Source of the DNA: an uncultured Bacteroidales bacterium | Lineage (GTDB): Bacteria; Bacteroidota; Bacteroidia; Bacteroidales; Muribaculaceae | DNA: 64,000 nucleotides | NCBI GenBank assembly: GCA_947573135.1 | Contig: CANPDU010000006.1 | Coordinates: forward strand, 1 to 64,000 | Direction of reading: 5' to 3' | The notes under the pieces: model-generated | Told to the model about the DNA's origin: nothing | Seen by the model: only the letters and a program-made list of their open reading frames with translations | The model's database searches: none | Shown: positions 10,062 to 19,123 of the stretch, one piece after another | Layout of the letters: each line of letters begins with the position of its first letter | How positions within the stretch are numbered: the stretch's first letter is position 1 | Made by a program: the position numbers and the translations under genes

Positions 10062-11708
10062 ATGACATATTTAAGACTCTATGTTGCAATACTGCTGCTA
10101 TTTGTATCGTTCGGTATACATGCCGCCGATCAGACCTCACCTCGTTATATAAATCCGGCGAAAAGCTTCGATAATTACATTGAGAAGTTCAGAGAAAATG
10201 ATGTCTTCATAACACTACCCGAAAAATTTTCTCCACTGGATGTCAGGGGAAATGCTGACGTGAGATATACCATCGGCTGTGGGACGCCAATTGGAAGCAT
10301 CGACTGGTATTACGCCACTACTGATATAGAAACTATAATTGAAGATGACAGCTGTCGTGTTGCAATATGTTTCCCGAAGACCCCAAAAGATGGGGTAAGA
10401 TCCATCCTCGGTGGCAAAGGTATTGAGGCGGACTTACGCATGACCAATAACGATATGTATCTCGATGTAAGACCAATGATTAAGATTATAGCCCAAGATG
10501 ATATGTCACAATATGCCAATGCAGACACAGTAGTCATGTATGAATTTGAAATGTTTAACAGACCTTTTATGGCGACTTATTGCATGGGAACAGGCATATA
10601 TTTAAAGAAAAACGCCCATCCGTCAATTCTTCTCAGACTAATGTTTAACTTAAATTCAGTAAAAGATAAAGAAAAATACATACGCATTGCCCTTGACAAC
10701 ATACACTTCGGTGACAGTCCGACGGACAGATACATAGAATACGAAAAACAAGCGGGTAAAGTTTCTGACCTGGCTTTTCCTACAAAATATAGAGAACTTA
10801 CCGGTATACTGCCCGATGTTAACGATGAGACTCTCGCGGAACTGAACAGGATAAGGGCGTGGCGTGAGGCTCACGGCATGAAAGAACTGCCTCAAATCTC
10901 TGATGAAGTTCTTGATGCGCTGAACCACTCTAAAAATTATGTAACGGTTAAAAGGCATCAGGCAGATTCAATTCTTGAAGCTCCTGTCCCTGAAAGGAAA
11001 AAAATACTTTCAGCCCGAATACTCGACAAAGAACCGAGTTTTCCGGGAGGAGATACGGCTATGCGTGAATGGCTGAGACAACACATGCAATATCCTGCCA
11101 AAGCAGAACAAAAGGACAAGACTGTAACCGTAATAGTTGATTTTGTAGTCGGCTCTGATGGTTCGATTCGTGATGCCAAAGTAGTTGGTCAGTCTAATGA
11201 CAGCGTATTTGACCGGGAAGCCATCAGGCTGATTATGTCTATGCCAAAATGGCACCCGGCCACTTACAAAGGCAAATCCGTAAATGCATATTATTCTCGA
11301 CCGGTAGAATTCAGGCCGGAGAAAACAGTAACGAATTCTAACGCATCGGAGAGATCGTCCGTCTTGGCGTGGAATCATGAGCCGTATAAAATGTCATCGG
11401 TACCACAGATACCCAAATATCCCGGCGGGACTGATGCAATGTACAGCTGGATTGCCGACAATATCATTTATCCGGCCGAAGCCGTAAAAGCGAAAATCGA
11501 AGGAAAAGTGATTGTCGAATTCATTATCTCCGAAACAGGATCTGTCGAGAACCCGAAGATAGTAAAAGGCGTCACTCCGAGCCTCGACAAGGAAGCCCTG
11601 CGCATAATCGGAGCGATGCCACGCTGGGAACCGGGTCGCGCACATGGAAACCCGGTAAAGACATCGTTCACAGTCCCCGTGACCTTCAGACTCGCGAAAG
11701 ACAGATAA
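10062..11708 (+). CDS. exported protein with two TonB C-terminal-like domains (paralogue 1 of 3)
   Basis: The ATG at 10062 gives 548 residues with a signal peptide (MTYLRLYVAILLLFVSFGIHA). An N-terminal region of about 250 residues is shared with the next two genes: SFDNYIEKF, DMYLDVRPMI, DMSQYANADTVVMYEF, then the LP-DVNDETLAELNR and HGMKELPQ linker. Two TonB C-terminal-like domains follow, at about 326-418 (PSFPGGDTAMREWL, QYPAKA, VGSDGSIRDAKVV, MSMPKWHPATYKGKSV) and 452-543 (KYPGGTDAMYSW, YPAEAV, GSVENPKIVKG, MPRWEPG). Unlike a real TonB there is no proline-rich spacer, and the only hydrophobic stretch is a cleavable-looking signal, so energy transduction is doubtful. It might instead bind or chaperone envelope proteins. 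It is more AT-rich and more divergent than paralogues 2 and 3. Confidence 0.85.
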   Translation: MTYLRLYVAILLLFVSFGIHAADQTSPRYINPAKSFDNYIEKFRENDVFITLPEKFSPLDVRGNADVRYTIGCGTPIGSIDWYYATTDIETIIEDDSCRVAICFPKTPKDGVRSILGGKGIEADLRMTNNDMYLDVRPMIKIIAQDDMSQYANADTVVMYEFEMFNRPFMATYCMGTGIYLKKNAHPSILLRLMFNLNSVKDKEKYIRIALDNIHFGDSPTDRYIEYEKQAGKVSDLAFPTKYRELTGILPDVNDETLAELNRIRAWREAHGMKELPQISDEVLDALNHSKNYVTVKRHQADSILEAPVPERKKILSARILDKEPSFPGGDTAMREWLRQHMQYPAKAEQKDKTVTVIVDFVVGSDGSIRDAKVVGQSNDSVFDREAIRLIMSMPKWHPATYKGKSVNAYYSRPVEFRPEKTVTNSNASERSSVLAWNHEPYKMSSVPQIPKYPGGTDAMYSWIADNIIYPAEAVKAKIEGKVIVEFIISETGSVENPKIVKGVTPSLDKEALRIIGAMPRWEPGRAHGNPVKTSFTVPVTFRLAKDR

Positions 11709-11733
11709 TTAAAAACTCAACAAATTTTAAGCC

Positions 11734-13416
11734 ATGAATATAGCTAAAGCAATTATCAGCTCCATACTTTTATCCGTCACTGTCTCAGCTTTCGCCTCAC
11801 CCGAGGGATCGGAATATTCCGGGACTACTGTACGTCAACGTCAGGACAAACAGTTCGAAGACTATGTTTCCAAACTCAGAGATGCATATGATATAAGCAT
11901 AACAAAACCTGACAACTTCAGCATAGCCGACATAAGAGGACGCGAAAACATCGAGCGCAACATAAATCCCGATTGGCGGACTTCGGTCCGCTACAACCGG
12001 TCTATTGCTGCGGCAATCATTGAGGCCGATAATGAAGAGGCAGCCTTTATACTACCTAAGCTGAACGAGACCGAACTGCTGTTGCCGCCTCTGCGCAATG
12101 CCGCTCAGATTGAGCTCGAACTCCGCAACAGTCAGAGCAATATGGATCTTGACATCAATCCGCTGATCACAATCATCGCTGACGCTGATATGTCGCGGTA
12201 TGCCGAAGCCGACACAGCAGTCATCTATGAGTTCGACTTCCAAACGAGTGTGCTCGGCCGCTACAACCATTGTATCGGCATCTATCTCCGCAAGGCGGCT
12301 TATCCGGCTTTGCTCCTGAAAGTCGCGCTCAACGACAAAGGATATGAAAAGAAAGACGAATACGTTCGTCTGATCCTCGACAACATCCGTTATGGATCGT
12401 CGCCAGATCAATTGATGGTTTATGAGGAAAATGCCGCTAATGACAATGACTCGGAATTCGTTTTCCCGAATAAATTCCGGACTTATACGGGTATACTTCC
12501 CTCCATCAATGATGAAACTCTTGAAGAAATCAACCGCCGGAAAGCGTGGCTCGACGCCCACGGCATGACAACGCTTCCCGAGTTATCCGAGGATGCTCTC
12601 GACGCCCTTAACCACAGTAAAGTCTGGCGTGAACGCCGACAGACTACCGTTGATTCTATCAATCAGCTCGATATTCCCTATAGCCAAAGGCTATGTCCCA
12701 CTCACGTACTCGAACGCCTGCCACACTTTCCGGCAGATCATCCTCTTGTAGCCAAAGACAAATGGATCAAAGAAAACATGAAATATCCTGCCGATGCGCG
12801 AAAGAAAGGTATTCAAGGGATGGTGATACTTGATTTTACAGTTTTGTCTGACGGTTCGATAGAGGATATAACAGTCCGAGAAGAAAGTTCTGACAACGCG
12901 TCACTCAGAAAAGAAGCCGTAAGACTCTTAAAATCAATGCCGAAGTGGATTCCGGCCAAATATGACGGACATGAAGTCTGCGCGAGAGCGCACTCGTATT
13001 TCTATTTTGTACTTCCGGCCAAAGAAAGAGCCAAAATCGCATTAAAAGTCAAAGCTTCAGATGCAGATGCCGACAACAACATCTATAGTGACGTGATGAC
13101 CGATATAAGGGCCGAATACCCCGGAGGTGAAGAGGCAATGAATAAATGGATTTCCGAGAACATAAATTACACCGACGAAATCATTGAGGCTGTAAAGCAG
13201 GATCAGTTCAAGAGCACTCCTGTATCATTTACCATCGGACGCGACGGATCAGTTGAAAATCCCCATAGTCAGTTAAATTTTAACAGACAACTTGCCCTGG
13301 AAGCTATGCGCGTGGTCGGAAAAATGCCTAAATGGATCCCGGCTTTCAAAAACGGCAAACCGGTCGCCTCCCGACATGACATAATCGTCAATTTCGTCAT
13401 TCCGTCTGAAGAATAG
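11734..13416 (+). CDS. exported protein with TonB C-terminal-like domains (paralogue 2 of 3)
   Basis: 560 residues with signal peptide MNIAKAIISSILLSVTVSAFA. It has the same plan as its neighbours: FEDYVSKLRDAYDISITKP, then NMDLDINPLITIIADADMSRY, YNHCIGIYLRKAAYPALLLK, ILPSINDETLEEINRRKAWL and DAHGMTTLPELSEDALDALN. The first TonB_C-like domain is good (FPADHPLVAKDKWIKENMKY, PADARKKGIQGMVILDFTV, DGSIEDITVREE, MPKWIPAKYDG). The second is degenerate: AEYPGGEEAMNKWIS is present, but the usual YPxxA-x-x-x-GxxG stretch is replaced. The gene follows paralogue 1 after 25 bases and is evidently a tandem duplicate in the same operon. A scrap of paralogue-type 3' coding sequence sits just after its stop codon. 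Confidence 0.85.
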   Translation: MNIAKAIISSILLSVTVSAFASPEGSEYSGTTVRQRQDKQFEDYVSKLRDAYDISITKPDNFSIADIRGRENIERNINPDWRTSVRYNRSIAAAIIEADNEEAAFILPKLNETELLLPPLRNAAQIELELRNSQSNMDLDINPLITIIADADMSRYAEADTAVIYEFDFQTSVLGRYNHCIGIYLRKAAYPALLLKVALNDKGYEKKDEYVRLILDNIRYGSSPDQLMVYEENAANDNDSEFVFPNKFRTYTGILPSINDETLEEINRRKAWLDAHGMTTLPELSEDALDALNHSKVWRERRQTTVDSINQLDIPYSQRLCPTHVLERLPHFPADHPLVAKDKWIKENMKYPADARKKGIQGMVILDFTVLSDGSIEDITVREESSDNASLRKEAVRLLKSMPKWIPAKYDGHEVCARAHSYFYFVLPAKERAKIALKVKASDADADNNIYSDVMTDIRAEYPGGEEAMNKWISENINYTDEIIEAVKQDQFKSTPVSFTIGRDGSVENPHSQLNFNRQLALEAMRVVGKMPKWIPAFKNGKPVASRHDIIVNFVIPSEE

Positions 13417-13439
13417 CGGTAAAGACATCGTTCACTGTC
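13417..13439 (+). repeat. vestige of duplicated TonB_C coding sequence in the spacer
   Basis: The 23 bases at 13417-13439 match 11653-11675, the PVKTSFTV-coding end of paralogue 1, at 22 of 23 positions, yet here they lie after the stop codon of paralogue 2. This looks like a leftover of the tandem duplication. Confidence 0.7.
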
Positions 13440-13482
13440 TGCTACATTTATTAATCCATCACCTACAACATAACTATAGATC

Positions 13483-15195
13483 ATGAAACCGGTCAGATTT
13501 ATATTCGTATATGCTTTAGCATCTGTATCAATCATTGCCAAGGCTAACGTTCCAAACTCCACCTCACATCCATTGGGCTACTCACCGACATCTGTAATGG
13601 AGCGTCAGAAAATGAGCTTCGACAACTATATCGACGATCTCGGATATTATGATGTCAAAATTACTGTGCCGGCATCATTCAGCATCGCCGATCCGAGAGC
13701 AGTCAATGACATATACTATAATATCAATCCCGACTGGAAAGAAACCGGTTTTGTTTCACGAATGAATAACCGGCCGGCAGCTATACTTGAGGCCAACAAT
13801 GAAGAAGCGGCCTTTATTTACCCTATTGTGACGCAAAAAGCCGGCAGATCATATCTCATGCCAAAGCTACAGACTGCCTGCAATATCGAACTTGATCTGC
13901 GGATAAGTCAGAATAATATGCAACTCGATGTCAATCCGATGGTTGACATAATATCAAAAGATGACATGTCAGTGTATTCCGGAGCCGACACCGTGGCCGT
14001 CTATGAACTCGAATTCAAGAAAAAACTGTTTGACCGTTACAGCCGCTGCATAGGCATCTATCTGCGCAAGGCCGCTCACCCGGCTATGCTTCTGAGAATC
14101 GCCCTGACCGATGAATCATATCCGCAAAAAGACGATTATATCCGTCTGCTGCTCGACAATATCACATATGGCGATAATCCGTCGACCGAGCTTGCCGCAG
14201 CCGAAAAAAGCATTTTCATGCAAGGATCTGAATTTGGCTTCCGGACAAAACACCGCGAATTCACCGGCCTCCTGCCCGACGTGAATGACGAGACTCTCGA
14301 CGAACTGAACCGCCGAAAAGCGTGGCTTGAAGCCCACGGCATGACAGAGATGCCAAATTTCAGCGATGATGTTCTTGAGGCTCTTAATGAAAGCCGTGAA
14401 TTCAGAAGACAGGCGCAGGCAAAGGCGGATTCTCTCAATAATGAAAAATATGTAGATCCTGCCGACAAGATATATCCGCTGCCTGTTCTTGACAAGCACC
14501 CGCAATTTCTGGGAGATTATTATGGCTCGATCAAAAAATGGATCGAAGATAATATGAAATATCCTGCCGACGCCGCTGAAAAAGGACTTCAGGGTAAAGT
14601 TATTGTCGACTATACCGTCCGTTACGACGGATCTGTCGCGGATGTCTCAGTCCGTGAAGCGGTTCCCGATATTACGTCATTCCGCAATGAAGCGGTAAGA
14701 CTCATCAGTTCGATGCCGAAGTGGACTCCGGGTACCTACGGCGGTCACAATGTAAGTGTCAGAATGACAATGCCGGTCAACTTCACACTTCCCGATACCG
14801 TTTGTGCTGAAATTGCAGCCAATATCGACAATTATGATCTCCCGGTCGATGATAACGTATATTCATTTCCGATGGTCGACGTCAGGCCAAAATCGCCTCT
14901 TGGCGAAATCAACGACCGTGAGATATGGACAAAGCTGTCAAAAAACATCCGCTATACAGATAAAATCATCAATGCTCTTGGCGAGAACAAGACAGGACGT
15001 GTCTTTCTCAGATGTGTCATAAACAAGGACGGTACAATGGGAGATCCGGTAATCGAAATGAGCACGGCCAAAGAGCTGAACGAAGAAGCGATCCGCGTTG
15101 TAAAATCGATGCCTAAATGGATCCCCGGCTTTAAAAAGGGTGTTCCGGTAAAAACGCTCTTCGATGTCCTGATAACATTCAAAGCTCCGCACTGA
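13483..15195 (+). CDS. exported protein with TonB C-terminal-like domains (paralogue 3 of 3)
   Basis: 570 residues with an N-terminal export signal (MKPVRFIFVYALASVSIIAKA). It shares with paralogue 2 the N-terminal domain (MSFDNYIDDLGYYDVKITVP, NMQLDVNPMVDIISKDDMS, YSRCIGIYLRKAAHPAMLLR), the linker (LPDVNDETLDELNRRKAWL, EAHGMTEMPNFSDDVLEALN) and a TonB_C-like domain (HPQFLGDYYGSIKKWI, YPADAAEKGLQGKVIVDYTV, YDGSVADVSVREA, MPKWTPGTYGG). The second TonB_C-like copy is degenerate (LGEINDREIWTKLSKNIRYT, then EEAIRVVKSMPKWIPGFKKG). Paralogues 2 and 3 are clearly closer to each other than to paralogue 1. No membrane anchor other than the signal is visible. The gene ends the cluster, and a new promoter overlaps the region just after its stop. 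Confidence 0.85.
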   Translation: MKPVRFIFVYALASVSIIAKANVPNSTSHPLGYSPTSVMERQKMSFDNYIDDLGYYDVKITVPASFSIADPRAVNDIYYNINPDWKETGFVSRMNNRPAAILEANNEEAAFIYPIVTQKAGRSYLMPKLQTACNIELDLRISQNNMQLDVNPMVDIISKDDMSVYSGADTVAVYELEFKKKLFDRYSRCIGIYLRKAAHPAMLLRIALTDESYPQKDDYIRLLLDNITYGDNPSTELAAAEKSIFMQGSEFGFRTKHREFTGLLPDVNDETLDELNRRKAWLEAHGMTEMPNFSDDVLEALNESREFRRQAQAKADSLNNEKYVDPADKIYPLPVLDKHPQFLGDYYGSIKKWIEDNMKYPADAAEKGLQGKVIVDYTVRYDGSVADVSVREAVPDITSFRNEAVRLISSMPKWTPGTYGGHNVSVRMTMPVNFTLPDTVCAEIAANIDNYDLPVDDNVYSFPMVDVRPKSPLGEINDREIWTKLSKNIRYTDKIINALGENKTGRVFLRCVINKDGTMGDPVIEMSTAKELNEEAIRVVKSMPKWIPGFKKGVPVKTLFDVLITFKAPH

Positions 15196-15197
15196 TA

Positions 15198-15228
15198 TTG
15201 GCCGTAAAGGAATTATTATGTAATTTTG
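15198..15228 (+). promoter_or_regulatory. Bacteroidota-type promoter of the DUF1016 nuclease gene
   Basis: TTG at 15198-15200, a 20-base spacer and TAATTTTG at 15221-15228 match the -33/-7 form. The leader before the ATG at 15252 is about 17 bases. This gives the nuclease gene transcription separate from the upstream cluster. Confidence 0.7.
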
Positions 15229-15251
15229 CCGCATAATTATATATTATTCCG

Positions 15252-16292
15252 ATGGATCAATTAATCAACACTCATATGGCCGATGATCTATATAAGGAGA
15301 TCAAATTAATTCTTTCAAAGGCTAAAACAAAAGCCTTAGTTGCCATAAATTCAGAAATGGTTATGGCATATTGGAGAATAGGCAAACTGATTGTTGAGAC
15401 ACAGAAAGGCGAGCATAGAGCTTCATATGGAGCCAATCTCATTAACGAATTATCACAACGACTGACAATTGAATTTGGAAAAGGGTTTGATAGTTCAAAT
15501 CTGAGAAATATGAGGCAGTTCTTCCTTACGTTCCCAAATTGTGACTCACTGCGTCACAATTTAAGTTGGACGCACTATAGACAACTGATAAGAGTCAGTA
15601 ATGCAGCAGCTCGTGAATATTATACCGATGAAGCCGCAAAAGGCCAATGGAGTGTCAGGCAGCTTGAAAGGCAAATTCATTCACAATCGTATGAACGTCT
15701 TTTATCAACACACCGGGATAAATCAAATATCACTCGATTGAATAAGACAAATCTGCCAACAGATCAGGCGAGCTATGATCCATTAACACTAATTCATGAC
15801 CCCTTTGTTCTTGAATTTCTTGATATAAAACCAGATGTCGCACTGCAGGAGACTGCACTTGAAGAAGCAATAATCACTCATCTTGAACAATTTTTACTTG
15901 AACTTGGCAGAGGATTCGCATTTTTAGGCAGACAAAAAAGAATTATCCTTGATGGACAAAGTTTTTACCCGGACTTAGTATTCTATAATATACCTGCGCG
16001 CTGCTATGTTATTATTGACCTCAAGATGGGACGAGCAGACTACTCTGACATAGGTCAAATGCAACTCTATGTAAATTACTATAACATGGAGATATGTAAT
16101 AAAACAGATAATCCAACAATAGGCATAGTATTATGCGCCGAAAAAAATGACGCAGTAGTCAGATATACACTTGGAGACCGAAAAGATATTGGAGTGTTTT
16201 CCGCTAAATACAAACTATTTATGCCTACGGAAGAAGAATTAAAACGAGAAATTGAAATTTCACGTGAAAATTTTCGCCTCATAAATGATTAA
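15252..16292 (+). CDS. DUF1016 / PD-(D/E)XK nuclease family protein (YhcG-like)
   Basis: 346 residues; a second in-frame ATG at 15276 (MADDLYKEIK) is an alternative start. The N-terminal DUF1016 helical domain shows MAYWRIGKLIVETQKGEHRA, YGANLINELSQRLTIEFGKG, then LSWTHYRQLIRV and WSVRQLERQI. The C-terminal PD-(D/E)XK domain has FAFLGRQKRIILDGQSFYPD, LVFYN, then VIIDLKMGRADYSDIGQMQL. The D of YPDLVFY and the D-L-K triplet are the expected metal/catalytic residues, so the enzyme looks active. YhcG-type proteins often sit near type I restriction genes or in defence islands, but here the gene stands alone. Its sequence is visibly more AT-rich than its neighbours, suggesting transfer. Its stop overlaps the start of the first chromate transporter half by 8 bases. 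Confidence 0.9.
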   Translation: MDQLINTHMADDLYKEIKLILSKAKTKALVAINSEMVMAYWRIGKLIVETQKGEHRASYGANLINELSQRLTIEFGKGFDSSNLRNMRQFFLTFPNCDSLRHNLSWTHYRQLIRVSNAAAREYYTDEAAKGQWSVRQLERQIHSQSYERLLSTHRDKSNITRLNKTNLPTDQASYDPLTLIHDPFVLEFLDIKPDVALQETALEEAIITHLEQFLLELGRGFAFLGRQKRIILDGQSFYPDLVFYNIPARCYVIIDLKMGRADYSDIGQMQLYVNYYNMEICNKTDNPTIGIVLCAEKNDAVVRYTLGDRKDIGVFSAKYKLFMPTEEELKREIEISRENFRLIND

Positions 16293-16896
16293 AAATAAAC
16301 CGAATAACATCTCGTCTTTGGCGCGGCTTTTCGCAACGTTCTTCAAGATCGGCGCGTTTACTTTCGGTGGCGGATGGGCCATGATCAGTATAATCGAGCG
16401 TGAAATTGTCGATAAATATCATTGGATCGAGCGCGACGAGTTTCTCGATCTGCTTGCTGTGGCACAATCGCTGCCCGGCATACTCGCAGTTAATATTTCG
16501 GTGGCCGTGGGCGACAAGTTACGCGGACTCAAAGGCAGTGTCTGCGCTGCAGCCGGCACGATAGCTCCGAGTTTCATGATCATACTGGCCATCGCTATGT
16601 TTCTCACGCCTGATCTTATCACAGGCAATCCGGTTCTCTCCGCGATTTTCAAGGGCATACGCCCGGTTGTCGTGGCTCTGATCGTGGCTCCGGTCATCAC
16701 CTCGGCCCGATCAGCCGGCATCAACTGGAAGACAGTATGGATACCGGTTGTCGTAGCACTGCTGATATGGTCAAAGCTGCCTTACATCTCAAATCCTATT
16801 CTGTTTATCATCCTGGGGGGACTCAGCGGATGGTATCTGCTCCACCGCAGCGTAAAAGCCAATAAGCGCCGCAAGGAAGGAGGTGACGCGCTATGA
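16285..16896 (+). CDS. chromate transporter family protein, first half of a split pair
   Basis: 203 residues, about half the size of a full ChrA. It contains the CHR-family signature FGGGWAMISIIEREIVDKYH near the N-terminus (about 29-48), LAVAQSLPGILAVNIS and several membrane helices. Short CHR proteins work as pairs, and the second half follows with a 4-base overlap. Some members export chromate by proton or other coupling, but many gut bacterial copies have no proven substrate. The start at 16285 lies within the end of the nuclease gene (8-base overlap), so the three genes are probably on one transcript. The basic C-terminal tail (KANKRRKEGG) is cytoplasmic. Confidence 0.88.
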   Translation: MIKNKPNNISSLARLFATFFKIGAFTFGGGWAMISIIEREIVDKYHWIERDEFLDLLAVAQSLPGILAVNISVAVGDKLRGLKGSVCAAAGTIAPSFMIILAIAMFLTPDLITGNPVLSAIFKGIRPVVVALIVAPVITSARSAGINWKTVWIPVVVALLIWSKLPYISNPILFIILGGLSGWYLLHRSVKANKRRKEGGDAL

Positions 16897-17465
16897 TGAT
16901 ATATCTTAAACTCATCTGGAGCTACCTGAAGATAGGATTCTTCGGTTTCGGAGGCGGCTATGCGATGCTCGCGCTTATCGAGAACGAGATCGTCACGCCG
17001 GGATGGATCACCGAAAAAATGTTTACCGACATAGTGGCCATATCGCAGATGACACCGGGTCCGATAGGTATAAACTCCGCAACTTACATAGGTTATGTAG
17101 CGCCGATGCACTCGTCGGAGGCTCTCAACGCTCCCTGGTTGGGCATTTTAGGTTCGATAATATGCACACTTGTTGTAATCATTCCGTCGTTTCTACTTGT
17201 CAGATATGCGAGTCACTATATCCGGCGTCATCGCGACAGCGTGATGATCAAAGGCATATTCAACGGTCTGAGGCCGGTAGTCATCGGTCTTATCGCCTCT
17301 GCGGCTCTGATACTGATGAACAGTGAAAATTTCGGTACAACAGATCCCGACATCATCAAAAGCGTCAGTCTGGCAGCCGTAGCTCTGGCGGTGACTTTAT
17401 TTACGAAAGTACACCCTATACTTATCATTGTCTGCGCCGGCATCGCAGGCTACCTATTATTCTAA
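16893..17465 (+). CDS. chromate transporter family protein, second half of a split pair
   Basis: 190 residues with the partner CHR signature FGFGGGYAMLALIENEIVTP (about 15-34) and the MTPGPIGINSATYIGY stretch. About five to six membrane helices can be read. It overlaps the first half by 4 bases, as expected for translationally coupled subunits of a heterodimer. The two halves show the antiparallel-repeat relationship of full-length ChrA (both carry an FGGG motif near the N-terminus). FolC follows after 10 bases, so folate metabolism is probably co-transcribed by position rather than by function. Confidence 0.88.
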   Translation: MMIYLKLIWSYLKIGFFGFGGGYAMLALIENEIVTPGWITEKMFTDIVAISQMTPGPIGINSATYIGYVAPMHSSEALNAPWLGILGSIICTLVVIIPSFLLVRYASHYIRRHRDSVMIKGIFNGLRPVVIGLIASAALILMNSENFGTTDPDIIKSVSLAAVALAVTLFTKVHPILIIVCAGIAGYLLF

Positions 17466-17475
17466 GCATACAAAA

Positions 17476-18765
17476 ATGAATTATCAGGAGACTCTTGATT
17501 TTCTATATACCCAGGTACCGATGTTTCAGTCAGTCGGTGCCGGAGCCTACAAACCGGGGCTTGACACGGTTAAGGCACTTAGTGCAAAATTCGGCAATCC
17601 GCATCTCGGACTCCGCACGATCCATGTAGGCGGAACCAACGGCAAAGGATCCACAGCTCACACTCTGGCCGCCGTCCTTCAGTCGGCAGGCTACAAAGTC
17701 GGACTTTTCACGTCACCTCACCTTTTGGACTTCCGTGAACGCATACGCATCGACGGCCGCATGATCGGACGCGACGACGTCGTCGATTTTGTTGACCGTT
17801 ACCTCTCGAACGGGAGCGACAGCTTGAAACCGTCATTTTTCGAACTGACAACGATAATGGCGTTTGAGTATTTTGCTAAAAACAATGTCGACATAGCCGT
17901 GCTTGAAGTCGGGCTTGGCGGGCGGCTCGACAGCACAAACATCATTACTCCCGATCTTTGTGTCATCACCAACATCTCGCTTGATCATACCGCTCTCCTC
18001 GGCGATACTCCTGAAGAAATAGCCGGTGAAAAAGCCGGGATAATCAAAGACAGCATTCCAGTTGTAATAGGAGAATCATCAGGCGCTGTCCGACGAGTAT
18101 TCGCCGATAAGGCAGCCGGCTGCCTCGCTCCGATCTGCTATGCCGACGATCTGAAAGGCTATGTTTCGGCCGAGCAGTCAGACGATCATATAACATTCAG
18201 TGGCACACGTTTCGGCGACATCCGGGGCGAACTGTGCGGCGACTGCCAGATCAAAAACGCATCGACCATTCTCTGCGCACTCGACCGGCTGTCAGAACTC
18301 GGCTACAGAATCAGCAACGAGGCCGTCGCCGAAGGCTTCGCCAATGTATGTGAGCTTACGGGGCTCGCCGGACGATGGATGAAAGTCGGAGACAAGCCGA
18401 CCGTGATATGTGACACAGGTCACAACACCGGAGGATGGACATATCTCGCAAAGAGGCTCGAAACGTACGGCGACCGTCTGCACATGGTCATAGGATTCGT
18501 CAATGACAAGGATGTGTCAGGCATTCTGAAGATGATGCCTGCAAAGGCTCACTATTATTTTGTCAGGCCATCTGTTCCTCGCGGACTTGACTCCGGCTCA
18601 CTCGCCGAAGTCGCTTCCAAAGCCGGAAAGAAAGGGTCTGTATGGCCAGACGTCAAGTCAGGATACGAAAACGCCCTCTCTCAGGCGAAAGAGGGCGATA
18701 CGGTCTTTGTCGGCGGCAGCACGTTTGTGGTCGCCGATCTGCTGGCTGTTATCGAAGGGCAATAA
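17476..18765 (+). CDS. folC: bifunctional folylpolyglutamate / dihydrofolate synthase
   Basis: The ATG at 17476 gives 429 residues starting [20 protein letters not shown]. It has the Mur-ligase-like ATP-binding motif [15 protein letters not shown] (about 52-66), [19 protein letters not shown], the [11 protein letters not shown] helix, [15 protein letters not shown] and [14 protein letters not shown], followed by AGIIK and the C-terminal ligase domain with DTGHNTGG. All are standard for FolC. It adds glutamate to dihydropteroate or folates in the cytoplasm. A longer in-frame start upstream lies inside the chromate transporter gene and is unlikely. The 3' end overlaps the convergent ridA gene by 17 bases. 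Confidence 0.95.
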   Translation: MNYQETLDFLYTQVPMFQSVGAGAYKPGLDTVKALSAKFGNPHLGLRTIHVGGTNGKGSTAHTLAAVLQSAGYKVGLFTSPHLLDFRERIRIDGRMIGRDDVVDFVDRYLSNGSDSLKPSFFELTTIMAFEYFAKNNVDIAVLEVGLGGRLDSTNIITPDLCVITNISLDHTALLGDTPEEIAGEKAGIIKDSIPVVIGESSGAVRRVFADKAAGCLAPICYADDLKGYVSAEQSDDHITFSGTRFGDIRGELCGDCQIKNASTILCALDRLSELGYRISNEAVAEGFANVCELTGLAGRWMKVGDKPTVICDTGHNTGGWTYLAKRLETYGDRLHMVIGFVNDKDVSGILKMMPAKAHYYFVRPSVPRGLDSGSLAEVASKAGKKGSVWPDVKSGYENALSQAKEGDTVFVGGSTFVVADLLAVIEGQ

Positions 18766-19123
18766 CCTCGATTTCAACAAGTACGTTTTTCGGAAGGGTC
18801 TTGACTGCCACAGCAGAACGGGCCGGATAAGGCTCGGTGAACACTTTGCCATAGACTTCGTTCATTGCAGCGAAATCGTTCATATCGGCGAGGAAAACCG
18901 TAGTCTTCACCACGTTGTCGACAGTCAGACCGGCTTCAGCAAGAATAGCCTTGACATTGGCAAGAGACTGCTCGGTCTGAGCCGTGATGCCTTCGGGGAT
19001 TTCACCGGTGACGGGATTCAAGGGGATCTGACCGGAAGCATAAACAAATGACCCGGTATCGATAGCCTGGCTGTAAGGACCGATCGCGCCGGGAGCGGCT
19101 GAAGTTGAGATTACTTTTTTCAT
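18749..19123 (-). CDS. ridA: RidA family enamine/imine deaminase
   Basis: 124 residues, standard for the YjgF/YER057c/UK114 family. It shows the N-terminal [11 protein letters not shown], the [12 protein letters not shown] segment, the [13 protein letters not shown] helix, [13 protein letters not shown] and the signature [11 protein letters not shown] with the arginine that binds the carboxylate of the substrate. It hydrolyses reactive 2-aminoacrylate-type enamines produced by PLP enzymes. It is the last gene of a minus-strand operon and overlaps the YihY-family gene by 4 bases. The tail-to-tail overlap with folC leaves no room for a separate terminator. Confidence 0.95.
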   Translation of the reverse strand: MKKVISTSAAPGAIGPYSQAIDTGSFVYASGQIPLNPVTGEIPEGITAQTEQSLANVKAILAEAGLTVDNVVKTTVFLADMNDFAAMNEVYGKVFTEPYPARSAVAVKTLPKNVLVEIEVIALR

